From contig NZ_JAHPIV010000001.1 of NCBI RefSeq assembly GCF_019039105.1, positions 114,519 through 178,518 on the forward strand: 64,000 nucleotides of DNA, in the 5' to 3' direction. Position 1 is the stretch's first letter; each line of letters starts with the position of its first letter. Positions 22,908-32,722 of this stretch are shown piece after piece. The DNA is from Desertibacillus haloalkaliphilus (lineage in GTDB: Bacteria; Bacillota; Bacilli; Bacillales; KJ1-10-99). The position numbers and the translations under genes were made by a program. The notes under the pieces are model-generated. The model did no database searches, was not told the origin of the DNA, and was given only the letters and a program-made list of their open reading frames with translations.

Positions 22908-24623
22908 TTATTGATTATAAGTTTCAACCAACTTTTGAACTTCTTCAGACGTACCTGCCATCATTGCTTTTTCAGCTAGTGTAGCAAGGTCTGCTTTTGA
23001 AAGCTTACTCATTTGACTTCGTGCCGGTAAAATCGACGTCGCACTCATACTAAATTCATCAAGACCTAGTCCTAAAAGTAGTGGGATCGCGATTTCATCT
23101 CCAGCCATTTCACCACACATCCCTGCCCATTTTCCTTCTTTATGAGCAGCATTAATCACCATGTTAATTAAACGTAAGATGGCTGGATGATATGGTTGGT
23201 ATAAGTAAGAAACGCGTTCATTCATTCGGTCAGCGGCCATGGTATATTGAATTAAGTCATTTGTCCCAATGCTAAAGAAATCAACTTCTTTTGCAAATAA
23301 ATCAGCTGCAACCGCTGTTGAAGGAATCTCAACCATGATTCCAACTTCAAGCTCATCAGAGACAGAAACCCCTTCTTTTTGCAATTGGCTCTTTTCCGTT
23401 TCAAGCATATTTTTTGCTTCACGAAGCTCCTCTAATGAAGCAATCATTGGGAACATAATTTTTAAGTTTCCAAAAGCACTTGCACGTAACAATGCTCGTA
23501 GTTGTGTGCGAAAGATTTCTTTTTCTTCTAAGCATAAACGAATCGCACGGAAGCCTAAAAATGGATTTAACTCTTTTGGCAAGTCTAAATATGGCAGTTC
23601 CTTATCCCCACCGATATCTAACGTACGGATAACAACTGGCTTGCCTTCCATTTTTTCAACCACTGTTTTGTACGCTTCAAATTGCTCCTCCTCTGATGGA
23701 AGGTTATCTCGTCCCATATATAAAAACTCTGTACGGTAAAGACCGATGCCCTCTGCTCCATTATTAAGAACGCCTGTTAAATCATTTGGTGTTCCGATAT
23801 TTGCAGCAAGCTCCACATGTGCGCCATCTTTTGTCGTCGTCGCTTCATTGACAAGCTTAGCCCACTCTGCCTTCTGCTCCTGATAATCAGCAAGTTTTTG
23901 CTTGTATGCTTGTAGCTCGTCTTCAGTTGGGTCGACAATGACCTCACCAGCTAGGCCATCGACAATAATTGTTGTACCTGACGGAATATCTTTTGTGACG
24001 GTTTTCGTCCCAACAACAGCTGGAATTTCCATTGAACGTGACATAATCGCTGAGTGTGACGTACGCCCACCAATATCTGTGGCAAACCCTTTAATATACG
24101 TTGGGTTTAACTGCGCAGTGTCCGATGGTGTTAAATCCTCAGCAATAATCACTGTTTCTTCATCAATCATGGCTAATGATCTTGTCTCAAGACCTAATAA
24201 GTGACCAAGTACTCGCTTTGATACGTCACGAATATCTGCTGCACGTTCCTTCATATATTCATTATCCATGTTCTCAAACATGGAGATAAACATCGAAGAA
24301 ACCTCATCCAACGCTGATTCAGCATTTACCTGATCATTATTAATCTTATCCTTAACGGCATCGACAAGCTCTGGATCGCTTAATACAAGAAGATGAGCGG
24401 CAAAGATTTCTGCTTTGTCTTCCCCTAGCTCTTCTTTTGCCTTATCTTTGATGACGTTTAGCTCACCTTTTGCTTTCTCTAGCGCATCTTCAAATCGTTT
24501 GAGTTCAGCGGCAGGATCTTCTACTTTTTTAGAATCAATCGTATATTCAGGTTCTTCAAGCACAAATGCTTTCGCAATTGCAATCCCTGCCGATGCTGCA
24601 ATCCCTGAAATTTTGTTACTCAT
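22908..24623 (-). CDS. ptsI: PTS enzyme I
   Basis: Enzyme I takes phosphate from PEP and passes it to HPr. The phosphorylated His is H190 in [13 protein letters not shown]. The C-terminal PEP-binding domain has [26 protein letters not shown] and the catalytic Cys in [10 protein letters not shown]. The 571 residues are standard. Its ATG overlaps the ptsH stop by one base (TAATG). It is the last gene of the glucose PTS cluster. Confidence 0.98.
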   Translation of the reverse strand: MSNKISGIAASAGIAIAKAFVLEEPEYTIDSKKVEDPAAELKRFEDALEKAKGELNVIKDKAKEELGEDKAEIFAAHLLVLSDPELVDAVKDKINNDQVNAESALDEVSSMFISMFENMDNEYMKERAADIRDVSKRVLGHLLGLETRSLAMIDEETVIIAEDLTPSDTAQLNPTYIKGFATDIGGRTSHSAIMSRSMEIPAVVGTKTVTKDIPSGTTIIVDGLAGEVIVDPTEDELQAYKQKLADYQEQKAEWAKLVNEATTTKDGAHVELAANIGTPNDLTGVLNNGAEGIGLYRTEFLYMGRDNLPSEEEQFEAYKTVVEKMEGKPVVIRTLDIGGDKELPYLDLPKELNPFLGFRAIRLCLEEKEIFRTQLRALLRASAFGNLKIMFPMIASLEELREAKNMLETEKSQLQKEGVSVSDELEVGIMVEIPSTAVAADLFAKEVDFFSIGTNDLIQYTMAADRMNERVSYLYQPYHPAILRLINMVINAAHKEGKWAGMCGEMAGDEIAIPLLLGLGLDEFSMSATSILPARSQMSKLSKADLATLAEKAMMAGTSEEVQKLVETYNQ

Positions 24624-24886
24624 TATTCCCCAAGCCCTTCTTTAATGATTTCTTCTAACGCTTGTAGTGCTTCATCCGCATCAGAGCCATCTGCTTTTAT
24701 CGTAACTGTACCTCCTTGTCCAACGCCTAAAGACATTACGCCCATAATTGATTTTAAGTTCACTGATTTCCCATTGTGCTCAAGAGTAATATCAGATGAA
24801 AATTGTCCTGCTTTATTAACTAACTGCGTCGCTGGACGCGCGTGAATTCCTGTTTCTGCTGTAATTTTAAATGTTTTTTCTGCCAT
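24623..24886 (-). CDS. ptsH: HPr phosphocarrier protein
   Basis: HPr carries phosphate from enzyme I to the sugar-specific EII proteins. With ATG 24886 the protein is [18 protein letters not shown], 87 residues, putting the catalytic His at 15 and the regulatory Ser at 46 ([12 protein letters not shown]). Phosphorylation of Ser46 makes HPr a co-repressor for CcpA. AGGTGG lies eight bases upstream; a GTG four codons earlier is not the start. It follows ptsG by 24 bases. Confidence 0.98.
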   Translation of the reverse strand: MAEKTFKITAETGIHARPATQLVNKAGQFSSDITLEHNGKSVNLKSIMGVMSLGVGQGGTVTIKADGSDADEALQALEEIIKEGLGE

Positions 24887-24910
24887 GTTAAAAACCACCT
24901 TTTTAATGTT

Positions 24911-26878
24911 TTATTTATGTTGAATAGTAACTATTTCAGATTCACCTAACTCGACAGCACCTTCTTTGTTCACCTTAACCTCTTGGTCTTCATTTAAATT
25001 AGTAAAAATGATTGGAGTGACCACTGATGGTGCATGTTCTTTTATATAGTCCAGGTTGATCTTTAATAGTTCCTGTCCACGCTTCACTTCATCACCTTGA
25101 TTCACCAACGTTTCAAAACCTTCACCATCAAGTTGTACGGTATCAATACCGACGTGAATCAAAATTTCATGTCCGCCCTTTGTTTCAAGGCCTATCGCAT
25201 GCTTCGTTGGGAAAAGATTAACAACCTTGGCATCCATAGGCGCTATAACAACACCTTTTGTAGGTTCAATCGCGAAGCCATCTCCCATCATCTTAGATGA
25301 AAAGACCTCATCCGGCACATCAGCCAAAGGCAACACTTTCCCTTCAAGTGGTGAGATCAGTTGCTCACTATCAAAATCACATGCTTTTGTAGTATGTTCA
25401 TCCTTCACTGGATCTACTTGTTGTGCATCAATGTTTTTACTGACTTCTTTTCCATTCATGATATCTTTAATTTGCCCTTTTAACGTATCAGATTTGGTAC
25501 CAAATATCGCTTGAATGTTATTCCCCATTTCAAGCACACCTGAAGCTCCTAGCTTTTTGAGTCGATCCTTATCAACGTCATCTTTTTCTTTAACTGACAC
25601 ACGCAGGCGAGTAATACAGGCATCAAGGTTAGTGATATTTTCCTTCCCACCTAATGCAACTAATACTTGACCTGCTAACTGTTCGTTATTACCTTGATTG
25701 GCATCCTTATCGTCTGAATCATCCTCATCAGGTTCACGGCCTGGTGTCGCAAGATCCCATTTTCGAATCGCAAATCGGAATCCAAAGTAATAAATCACAG
25801 CAAAGCCAAGGCCGACAGGAATAACCATCCAAGAGTTTGTTGATAGACCCCAATATAGGACGTAGTCAATGAACCCGCCTGAGAAAGTGAACCCAGCCTT
25901 AACACCGAGTAAATCCATCACAACGAACGAGAATCCCGCAAACACACAATGGATTAAAAACAAGACCGGTGCAACAAACAAAAACGCAAATTCAATCGGC
26001 TCAGTGATCCCTGTCAAGAAGCTTGTAAGGGCTGCTGAAGCCATAATCCCACCGACATATTTTTTATGTTGCGGTTTTGCCTCATGGTAAATGGCAAGTG
26101 CAGCTGCTGGTAAACCAAATAACATAAATGGGAATAAACCAGCCATAAATGTACCAGCAGTCGGATCTCCTGCGAAGAATCTCGTCATATCCCCTCGAAC
26201 GACCTCACCAGCGTCATTGACAAAGCGTCCAAATTCATACCAGAACGGCTGATAGAAAATGTGATGGAGACCGAAAGGGATTAACGCACGCTGTGTAAAA
26301 CCAAAGATAAACGCTGCCACTGTAGAACCCGTCTCTGTCGCTAGGACAGAGAACCAATCGATGACTTCTTGGATAGGTGGCCAAACAAATACGAAAATGA
26401 TACCTAATAATACAGATGTTGCCGCTGTAATGATTGGAACAAAACGCTTACCAGCAAAGAACCCTAAAAATGGCGGTAACTCAATATTATAAAAACGTTT
26501 GTATAAAGCAGCAGCGACAAGACCAATAATGATCCCGCCAAATACCCCCATCTGGATCGTTTCAATCCCGAGGACGACTTCGGTTTCCGCACCCATATAA
26601 TTAGCCATAATGCCTAATGTCGAGTTCATCACTAGATAACCGATCACAGCTGCTAAACCTGCAACTCCATCACCATCAGCAAGGCCAATAGCGACACCTA
26701 TCGCAAATAGTAAAGCCAAGTTACTAAAAATAACATCACCGGCATTAGCCAAAACGGGAATGTCAAAGACATTTTCATGGCCAAGTCCAAGTAATAGCCC
26801 GGCAGCTGGTAAGACCGAAACTGGTGTCATGAGCGCACGGCCGACACGTTGTAAAATTCCAAATGCCTTTTTAAACAT
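24911..26878 (-). CDS. ptsG: glucose-specific PTS EIICBA
   Basis: This 655-residue membrane protein imports and phosphorylates glucose. The EIIC domain (about 1-375) has around ten membrane segments and the [15 protein letters not shown] motif. An acidic linker leads to EIIB with phospho-Cys C421 ([10 protein letters not shown]), and then EIIA (about 500-655) with phospho-His H575 ([11 protein letters not shown]). The glucose assignment rests on the GlcT gene and RAT site just upstream, plus similarity to B. subtilis PtsG. Confidence 0.95.
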   Translation of the reverse strand: MFKKAFGILQRVGRALMTPVSVLPAAGLLLGLGHENVFDIPVLANAGDVIFSNLALLFAIGVAIGLADGDGVAGLAAVIGYLVMNSTLGIMANYMGAETEVVLGIETIQMGVFGGIIIGLVAAALYKRFYNIELPPFLGFFAGKRFVPIITAATSVLLGIIFVFVWPPIQEVIDWFSVLATETGSTVAAFIFGFTQRALIPFGLHHIFYQPFWYEFGRFVNDAGEVVRGDMTRFFAGDPTAGTFMAGLFPFMLFGLPAAALAIYHEAKPQHKKYVGGIMASAALTSFLTGITEPIEFAFLFVAPVLFLIHCVFAGFSFVVMDLLGVKAGFTFSGGFIDYVLYWGLSTNSWMVIPVGLGFAVIYYFGFRFAIRKWDLATPGREPDEDDSDDKDANQGNNEQLAGQVLVALGGKENITNLDACITRLRVSVKEKDDVDKDRLKKLGASGVLEMGNNIQAIFGTKSDTLKGQIKDIMNGKEVSKNIDAQQVDPVKDEHTTKACDFDSEQLISPLEGKVLPLADVPDEVFSSKMMGDGFAIEPTKGVVIAPMDAKVVNLFPTKHAIGLETKGGHEILIHVGIDTVQLDGEGFETLVNQGDEVKRGQELLKINLDYIKEHAPSVVTPIIFTNLNEDQEVKVNKEGAVELGESEIVTIQHK

Positions 26879-26910
26879 ATCGTTCCTCCTTTAAATTAAA
26901 ATAAGCAAAC

Positions 26911-27033
26911 AAAAAAGACATAAGTAAGATGAATATACGAATACAAAGTAACTGGGATCTTATCGTTAAGTTGCCCAATTCTTTGCTCATATACACGGTC
27001 TTTACTTATGCCTGATCGTATCAGTAACACGTA
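26911..27033 (-). promoter_or_regulatory. RAT antiterminator / terminator switch controlling ptsG
   Basis: On the minus strand the RNA starts with a GlcT target (RAT), containing GTTACTGATACGATCAGGC (complement within 27001-27032), very close to the B. subtilis ptsG RAT. It overlaps the left arm (GCATAAGTAAAGA) of a terminator whose right arm (TCTTACTTATG) is followed by TCTTTTTTG near 26911-26917. Unphosphorylated GlcT would bind the RAT and allow ptsG transcription. Confidence 0.88.
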
Positions 27034-27058
27034 AATGAATGTACTTGCTTCTATTTAA

Positions 27059-27898
27059 TTATTTAGAGGAAAGCCTTTGCAAGTGCAGTGTTAAATAAAC
27101 CGCTTCTGCCTCGGCTACAGGTAATTTTAATTGCTTTTGGATAATTTTGATCAACTGCCAAGACAGATTATAGCACAATGGATAATCGTCTTTCAACACT
27201 TGAATTAATCTCTCATTCCCCTCGGTTACTTCTCCTTTTAATGCACGCTCAATCACTTGCTGGAGGTGGCTTACAAGCCGTGAATATGTGATCGAATTGG
27301 GCTCAATACGAAGATCTAACTTCTCCTCAATTAGCGACACTAGTGCTGTAAGTAATTCGGAATGGCTTCGTATCTCCGATAAGCTTCGATTTGAAATCGC
27401 ACTATGAATATGGAGTGCCACAAATCCAATCTCTCCTTCAGGTAAACTCGTTGCCATTGTTTGATTAACCAAATCAACAACATCTCTGGCTAAAGCAAAT
27501 TCCTCTGGATATAACAGTTCTGTTTCCTGTAAAAAAGGATTTTCGATATCAATCCCATTTTCTAAGCGTCGAATCGCAAAAGAGAGATGGTCAGTTAAAG
27601 CAATATGAACACGCTCATTTAACGGTTGATCTAGACGCTTTCTAACGATTTGAAGCGCATCATGAACAGTTGCAACAAGCGTTTCATCGACGTCAGATAG
27701 TAGCTGCTTGTATTCTTCCTGTTCCTGTTGATTAGCTAACAGAAATAATTTATCAACTTGATCATTCGCGATCGTGTCCCCACGCTTTTTGCCAAATCCA
27801 ATGCCTTTCCCAATGACAATAACTTCAGCTGCATTCTCCGCCTCAGCGATGATCACATTGTTATTTAGTACTTTTACAACTGTAAATGGCCTACTCAT
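27059..27898 (-). CDS. glcT: transcriptional antiterminator GlcT (BglG/SacY family)
   Basis: GlcT binds the RAT in the ptsG leader. The N-terminal RNA-binding domain (about 1-60) has VVKVLNNNVIIAEA and GKGIGFGKKRGD. Two PTS regulation domains follow: PRD1 has conserved His in LTDHLSFAI and GFVALHIHSA, PRD2 has YSRLVSHLQ and VYLTLHLQRL. HPr and EII phosphorylate these histidines to set activity. The 279 residues match the family. The stop lies just before the RAT region, as expected. Confidence 0.95.
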   Translation of the reverse strand: MSRPFTVVKVLNNNVIIAEAENAAEVIVIGKGIGFGKKRGDTIANDQVDKLFLLANQQEQEEYKQLLSDVDETLVATVHDALQIVRKRLDQPLNERVHIALTDHLSFAIRRLENGIDIENPFLQETELLYPEEFALARDVVDLVNQTMATSLPEGEIGFVALHIHSAISNRSLSEIRSHSELLTALVSLIEEKLDLRIEPNSITYSRLVSHLQQVIERALKGEVTEGNERLIQVLKDDYPLCYNLSWQLIKIIQKQLKLPVAEAEAVYLTLHLQRLSSK

Positions 27899-28113
27899 GG
27901 CAGTTTATCCTTTCTTTTTCCTACACTGATAACAACCTACGTTATGTATTTTACCGAACGTATTTTTAACCGTCAAACAAAGACTGTCGCAGTCTGACAT
28001 GTTTCGACAAATCCGAAGGCACTCACATCATGTTTCCTTAAATCCTTTAGTTGCATTGCTTTTTATTCTCCAACGTACCTATATGCTACGTCCCGACACT
28101 ACGACCGGGACGC

Positions 28114-28143
28114 AAAAAAATCGGCTTTCAATAAGAAAGCCGA
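28114..28143 (-). terminator. terminator after gerE
   Basis: TCGGCTTTC pairs with GAAAGCCGA (5-base loop), followed by TTTTTTT on the minus strand, 5 bases past the gerE stop. Confidence 0.9.
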
Positions 28144-28148
28144 CATGA

Positions 28149-28373
28149 CTAAATTTCAATTTCCCCTAACCTAATTAACTCAATGACCGCCTGGGAGCGC
28201 CCCTTAACTCCAAGCTTTTGCATCGTATTAGAGATGTGATTACGCACAGTTTTCTCACTGATAAACAGTTGTTGCGCAATCTCCTTTGTCGTCTGATCTT
28301 GAACAAGTAGCTCGAATACTTCTCGTTCCCTTTTTGTCAGTAAAGGTTTTGGTCCGTATTCTGATCCTTTCAA
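28149..28373 (-). CDS. gerE: spore coat transcription regulator GerE
   Basis: GerE is a small LuxR-type DNA-binding protein that controls late mother-cell coat genes together with sigma-K. The helix-turn-helix region PLLTKREREVFELLV to ISEKTVRNHISNTMQKLGVK is nearly the same as in B. subtilis. I choose TTG 28373 because it gives 74 residues, the B. subtilis length, with AAGGGGTG six bases upstream. The ATG at 28382 adds three residues and has a poorly spaced ribosome site. Confidence 0.95.
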   Translation of the reverse strand: MKGSEYGPKPLLTKREREVFELLVQDQTTKEIAQQLFISEKTVRNHISNTMQKLGVKGRSQAVIELIRLGEIEI

Positions 28374-28479
28374 TGCATTCACCCCTTCTTGCCGGGCTGA
28401 GAGCTAGAGACTGATTCACCCCAACGCTTTCAACAAAATTGAAAGCATCGCCCCATTGAAAGAAGGTATTTAGTCACCA

Positions 28480-28510
28480 TATAGTATGTAGTCATAAAAG
28501 CGCTTGTGAC
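28480..28510 (-). promoter_or_regulatory. sigma-K-like promoter upstream of gerE
   Basis: On the minus strand GTCAC (28506-28510) and CATACTATA (28480-28488) are 17 bases apart, matching the sigma-K pattern AC...CATANNNTA. gerE is a sigma-K gene in B. subtilis. It lies about 105 bases upstream of the start. Confidence 0.6.
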
Positions 28511-28551
28511 TTCATAAACATATCTATTTTAAAATGCAACACTTAGGTCGA

Positions 28552-29016
28552 CTATTTACTGGCAATGCTTTCTCCTGTGAGCGCCACTTTAACGGCATCA
28601 TCCCATGCAATTGAACGATTTGTTTGTTTGGAAACTTGGACGATTCTTCCTCTTCCAGTAAAACAAACATCACCTTCTTCATTTTTCGCCATATAGTGAA
28701 TGTCAGCAGACGTTCGTCCAATCGTAGCGACCTTCACATAGATGTCTAACTTCTCATCAAAAAACACTTGTTTTAAATAGTCACATTGCAAATCACCGGT
28801 CACAAGGATCGACTCACTCTCTTGCCGCATCCAGCGTTCCATCAAACCTAATGTCTTCAAGAACTCAATTCTCGCTTCTTCAAAATAGACAAAAACATTC
28901 GTGTTATTCAGGTGACCAAATGCATCTGTTTCTGAAAATCGAACAGTTATCGAATGGTGATATGAAAATGAATCTACCCAGTCACTAAAATTTTCGATGT
29001 ATGGAATTGTTGGCAT
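28552..29016 (-). CDS. ysmA: acyl-CoA thioesterase of the 4HBT family, YsmA-like
   Basis: A 154-residue hotdog-fold protein. The region SITVRFSETDAFGHLNNTNVFVYFEEAR has the catalytic Asp and the GHLNN turn of 4-hydroxybenzoyl-CoA thioesterases. It probably hydrolyses an acyl-CoA in the cytoplasm; the substrate is not known. Position between gerE and sdhB matches B. subtilis ysmA. The ATG has AAGGAGG upstream. Confidence 0.92.
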   Translation of the reverse strand: MPTIPYIENFSDWVDSFSYHHSITVRFSETDAFGHLNNTNVFVYFEEARIEFLKTLGLMERWMRQESESILVTGDLQCDYLKQVFFDEKLDIYVKVATIGRTSADIHYMAKNEEGDVCFTGRGRIVQVSKQTNRSIAWDDAVKVALTGESIASK

Positions 29017-29174
29017 TTGAACGCCCTCCTTATCTATCTACCTTTGTCTATCAATTCTTCCCGTTTCTACTAAAACTAAACCAATACCGTGAAAGCCCAT
29101 TAAAGCGGTGTGAGTAAGTGATCTTCTCTGACTTCCCTTCCTCGGTTACGCCCCCTCTTATCTACAGCAAAACA

Positions 29175-29204
29175 AAAGAGAAGGCAACCTCAAGTGCCTT
29201 CTCT
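29175..29204 (-). terminator. terminator of the sdhCAB operon
   Basis: AGAGAAGGCA pairs perfectly with TGCCTTCTCT (8-base loop), followed by TTTGTTTTG on the minus strand, 13 bases past sdhB. Confidence 0.9.
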
Positions 29205-29216
29205 TCCTCACTTCTA

Positions 29217-29972
29217 TTAAGCATAGCTTCCAAAGAAGTTTTTAAATGATTGTAACGTTGTTGAGCGGTTTAATGCTGAAATTGATGTTGTTAATGGAAT
29301 TCCTTTTGGACAAGACTGAACACAGTTTTGCGAGTTACCACAGTTCGCAAGTCCACCGTCACCCATAATTGTCTCAAGTCGTTCTTCTTTGTTCATCTCA
29401 CCTGTTGGGTGTGCATTAAACAAACGAACTTGAGATAATGGTGCTGGACCGATAAATTCAGACTTATCATTAACATTTGGACATGCTTCCAAACATACAC
29501 CACATGTCATACATTTTGATAATTCATATGCCCATTGACGCTTTGTTTCTGCCATACGTGGCCCAGGACCTAAATCATATGTTCCGTCAATTGGAATCCA
29601 TGCTTTAACTTTCTTAAGCGAATCAAACATACGTTGACGGTCAATCATCAAATCACGAACGACCGGGAATGTTTTCATCGGTTCTAGGCGAATTGGCTGT
29701 TCTAATTGATCAACAAGCGCTGTACATGACTGACGCGGCTTACCATTGATAACCATTGAACATGCACCACATACTTCTTCTAGACAGTTCATATCCCATG
29801 TAACTGGTGTTGTTTTTTCACCTTTTGCATTAATAGGATTACGACGAATCTCCATTAATGCTGAAATGACATTCATATTGTTTCGATATGGAATATGAAA
29901 CTCCTCTTGATACGGGCTACTATTGGCATCATCTTGACGGGTAATAATAAAACGAACTACATTTTCGCTCAT
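29217..29972 (-). CDS. sdhB: succinate dehydrogenase iron-sulfur subunit
   Basis: SdhB carries electrons from the flavin subunit to the membrane heme/quinone. The [2Fe-2S] ligands are in CLEEVCGACSMVINGKPRQSC, read as two groups; the [4Fe-4S] and [3Fe-4S] ligands are in CMTCGVCLEACP and CGNSQNCVQSCPKG. The 251 residues match B. subtilis SdhB. Its ATG overlaps the sdhA stop by four bases. Confidence 0.98.
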   Translation of the reverse strand: MSENVVRFIITRQDDANSSPYQEEFHIPYRNNMNVISALMEIRRNPINAKGEKTTPVTWDMNCLEEVCGACSMVINGKPRQSCTALVDQLEQPIRLEPMKTFPVVRDLMIDRQRMFDSLKKVKAWIPIDGTYDLGPGPRMAETKRQWAYELSKCMTCGVCLEACPNVNDKSEFIGPAPLSQVRLFNAHPTGEMNKEERLETIMGDGGLANCGNSQNCVQSCPKGIPLTTSISALNRSTTLQSFKNFFGSYA

Positions 29973-31738
29973 GACTTACCAGCTCCTTGCTTTTTTTGGG
30001 AGTAGTCGCGTTTACGAGGCTTGATTAGCGACACATCAACATCTTCATATTCGAACTCTGGTGCATTTGTATTCGGGTTAAATTTCGCTTTTGTTGTCTT
30101 TAACCATTCTTCATCATTACGATCCGGGAATTCAGGCTTGTAGTGTGCACCACGGCTTTCATTTCGGTTATATGCACCTAACGTAACCACGCGTGCCATG
30201 TGAAGCATTCCCTCAAGCTGACGTGTAAATGAAGCCCCTTGGTTGCTCCATTTTGCCGTATCAGTAATGCTGATATTTTCATAGCGTTCCATTAATTCTT
30301 GGATCTTGTTATCTGTTTCTAGAAGCTTTTTATTTTCACGTACAACCGTAACGTTATCTGTCATCCATTCGCCTAGTTCTTTGTGAAGGACGTAAGCATT
30401 TTCAGTACCGTCCATTGACATAATCTTATCAAACTTCTCTTGTTCCTTCTTCACTTGATTTTCAAAGACAGAAGAAGGTAGAGAATCTGTTGATTTCTCA
30501 AGGCCATTAATATAATTAACTGCATTTGGACCTGCAACCATACCACCATAAATCGCTGATAGTAACGAGTTTGCACCAAGTCGATTCGCACCGTGCTGAG
30601 AATAATCACATTCTCCGGCAGCAAATAAACCTGGAATGTTTGTCATTTGGTTAAAGTCAATCCACATACCACCCATAGAATAGTGAACGGCAGGGAAAAT
30701 CTTCATCGGCACTTTACGCGGATCATCACCCATGAATTTTTCATAGATTTCAATAATACCGCCAAGCTTAATATCAAGTTCTTTAGGGTCTTTATGTGAT
30801 AGGTCAAGATAAACCATGTTTTCGCCGTTGATTCCAAGCTTCTGATCGACACAGACACTAAAGATTTCACGTGTAGCAATATCACGTGGAACAAGGTTAC
30901 CATAGGCAGGGTACTTTTCTTCAAGGAAGTACCATGGCTTACCGTCCTTATACGTCCATACTCGTCCACCTTCACCACGAGCTGACTCACTCATAAGGCG
31001 TAACTTGTCATCTCCAGGAATCGCTGTTGGGTGAATTTGAATAAACTCACCATTTGCATAATATACACCTTGTTGATAAAGGCTTGATGCCGCAAATCCT
31101 GTGTTAATAACCGAGTTTGTTGACTTACCAAAGATAATCCCTGGTCCACCTGTGGCCATAATAACAGCATCCGCAGGGAACTCTTTAATTTCCATTGTTC
31201 GTAAGTCTTGTGCTGTTACACCACGACAATTCCCTTCATCATCTAAAATTGCCGACAGGAATTCCCATCCTTCATATTTGTTAACAAGGCCAGACGTCTC
31301 ATGACGGCGCACTTGCTCATCTAATGCATATAATAATTGTTGTCCTGTTGTTGCACCAGCAAACGCTGTACGGTGATGCTGCGTTCCACCGAAACGACGG
31401 AAATCTAGTAACCCTTCTGCGGTACGGTTGAACATAACTCCCATACGGTCCATTAAGTGAATAATACCAGGTGCAGCCTCACACATCGCTTTAACAGGCG
31501 GTTGGTTTGCAAGGAAGTCGCCCCCATAAACCGTATCATCAAAGTGCTCCCATGGTGAATCCCCTTCACCTTTCGTATTTACAGCACCGTTCATACCGCC
31601 TTGTGCGCACACAGAGTGAGAACGTTTCACTGGTACTAATGATAATAGGTCGACTGGCACGCCTTTTTCTGCCGCTTTGATCGTTGCCATTAGACCCGCT
31701 AATCCACCACCGACAACTACAATTTTACCTTTACTCAT
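29969..31738 (-). CDS. sdhA: succinate dehydrogenase flavoprotein subunit
   Basis: SdhA oxidises succinate to fumarate at a covalently bound FAD. The N-terminal FAD site is VVVGGGLAGLMATIKAAE. The flavin-linking His is in RSHSVCAQGGMNGAVN. Substrate-site motifs include HPTAIPGDD and SARGEGGRVW, and GECDYSQHGANRLGANSL closes the FAD domain. The 589 residues are normal. It lies 14 bases after sdhC. Confidence 0.98.
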   Translation of the reverse strand: MSKGKIVVVGGGLAGLMATIKAAEKGVPVDLLSLVPVKRSHSVCAQGGMNGAVNTKGEGDSPWEHFDDTVYGGDFLANQPPVKAMCEAAPGIIHLMDRMGVMFNRTAEGLLDFRRFGGTQHHRTAFAGATTGQQLLYALDEQVRRHETSGLVNKYEGWEFLSAILDDEGNCRGVTAQDLRTMEIKEFPADAVIMATGGPGIIFGKSTNSVINTGFAASSLYQQGVYYANGEFIQIHPTAIPGDDKLRLMSESARGEGGRVWTYKDGKPWYFLEEKYPAYGNLVPRDIATREIFSVCVDQKLGINGENMVYLDLSHKDPKELDIKLGGIIEIYEKFMGDDPRKVPMKIFPAVHYSMGGMWIDFNQMTNIPGLFAAGECDYSQHGANRLGANSLLSAIYGGMVAGPNAVNYINGLEKSTDSLPSSVFENQVKKEQEKFDKIMSMDGTENAYVLHKELGEWMTDNVTVVRENKKLLETDNKIQELMERYENISITDTAKWSNQGASFTRQLEGMLHMARVVTLGAYNRNESRGAHYKPEFPDRNDEEWLKTTKAKFNPNTNAPEFEYEDVDVSLIKPRKRDYSQKKQGAGKS

Positions 31739-31752
31739 TTGTGACTCACTCC

Positions 31753-32382
31753 TTAAATATTGGCTAGATCTGGATTAATAAATGCTAAAATCGCTCGAAT
31801 ACCGATAAATGTTAATACGACAAAGATACCTAATGTCACGTATGTAGCAATTTGTTGTGAACGTGGAGTAACTGTAATCCCCCAAGAAACGGCAAATGAC
31901 CATAACCCATTTGCAAAGTGGAATGTTGTTGATACAACACCAACAATATAGAAAACTAGCATAAATGGACTACTTAAAATATCGGCCATCATATTATAAT
32001 CTACATGCACGCCGAGTGCTGCTTGAATACGAGTTTCCCAAACATGCCAAACAACGAAGATTAACGTGATAACCCCAGTAACACGCTGTAATAAGAACAT
32101 CCAGTTACGGAAATATCCGTACTTGCTCGTATTGTTTCTCGCTTGAAAAGCGATATATAGACCATAGATTGCATGGTAAAGTAATGGAATAAAAATAAGA
32201 AAAATCTCTAGAAAATAGCGAAATGGTAGATTCTCCATAAATTGTGCAGCTTGGTTAAATGCACTTGCTCCCCCTGTAGCAAAATGGTTAATAACCAAAT
32301 GCTGAACCAAGAAGAGTCCTACTGGAATGACTCCTAACAAGGAGTGAAGTCTTCGGTTCATAAACTCTCGATTTGCGGCCAT
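31753..32382 (-). CDS. sdhC: succinate dehydrogenase cytochrome b558 subunit
   Basis: SdhC is the single membrane anchor of the Bacillus enzyme, binding two hemes and menaquinone. It has five predicted membrane segments with His residues at the ends (LHSLLG, LVQHLVINH, LLYHAIYG, VVWHVWE, TFHFANG). The 209 residues match the B. subtilis type and not the four-subunit E. coli type. It is the first gene of the operon. Confidence 0.97.
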   Translation of the reverse strand: MAANREFMNRRLHSLLGVIPVGLFLVQHLVINHFATGGASAFNQAAQFMENLPFRYFLEIFLIFIPLLYHAIYGLYIAFQARNNTSKYGYFRNWMFLLQRVTGVITLIFVVWHVWETRIQAALGVHVDYNMMADILSSPFMLVFYIVGVVSTTFHFANGLWSFAVSWGITVTPRSQQIATYVTLGIFVVLTFIGIRAILAFINPDLANI

Positions 32383-32564
32383 GCCATTGTTCCCCCCATT
32401 TTTAATTTTAAATTTTAAACTCCTATTTGCACGATATTCTCTATATTTCTCTTTTTCTTATCATTCAAAACCTCCCCCACTCCAATTGTCTAACACTCTC
32501 TTACTCTACTAACTTATTTTTGAAACTTTTGTGAAAGTTTCTGTGAATAAAATCCGACAATTTT

Positions 32565-32593
32565 ATTGTACTCTCATCCTCATATATCGTCAA
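32565..32593 (-). promoter_or_regulatory. sigma-A promoter of sdhCAB
   Basis: On the minus strand TTGACG (32588-32593) and TACAAT (32565-32570) are separated by 17 bases. This leaves a leader of about 180 bases before sdhC. Confidence 0.75.
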
Positions 32594-32678
32594 GAAAACG
32601 GATACAGGATAAATTCAAAAAATTCTAATCGGTTGCTTACTGCTATGCGATTTAAAAAAATTTATTTTTTTGTCAATT

Positions 32679-32709
32679 GGGGGCGAAAACTGTAAGACAC
32701 ATCGCCCCC
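32679..32709 (-). terminator. hairpin after the potassium transporter gene
   Basis: GGGGGCGA pairs with TCGCCCCC just past the stop. The T-rich stretch on the minus strand comes only after about 5-20 bases, so it is not a classic terminator, but the strong stem suggests 3'-end formation or protection. The rest of 32383-32722 is AT-rich sequence and the sdh promoter. Confidence 0.55.
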
Positions 32710-32722
32710 CTTGATACATTTC

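Noticed and set aside
23269..23739. 156-codon plus-strand frame opposite ptsI
   Set aside because: It is a shadow of ptsI; the composition is Ser/Phe rich as typical for antisense frames and no ribosome site is seen.
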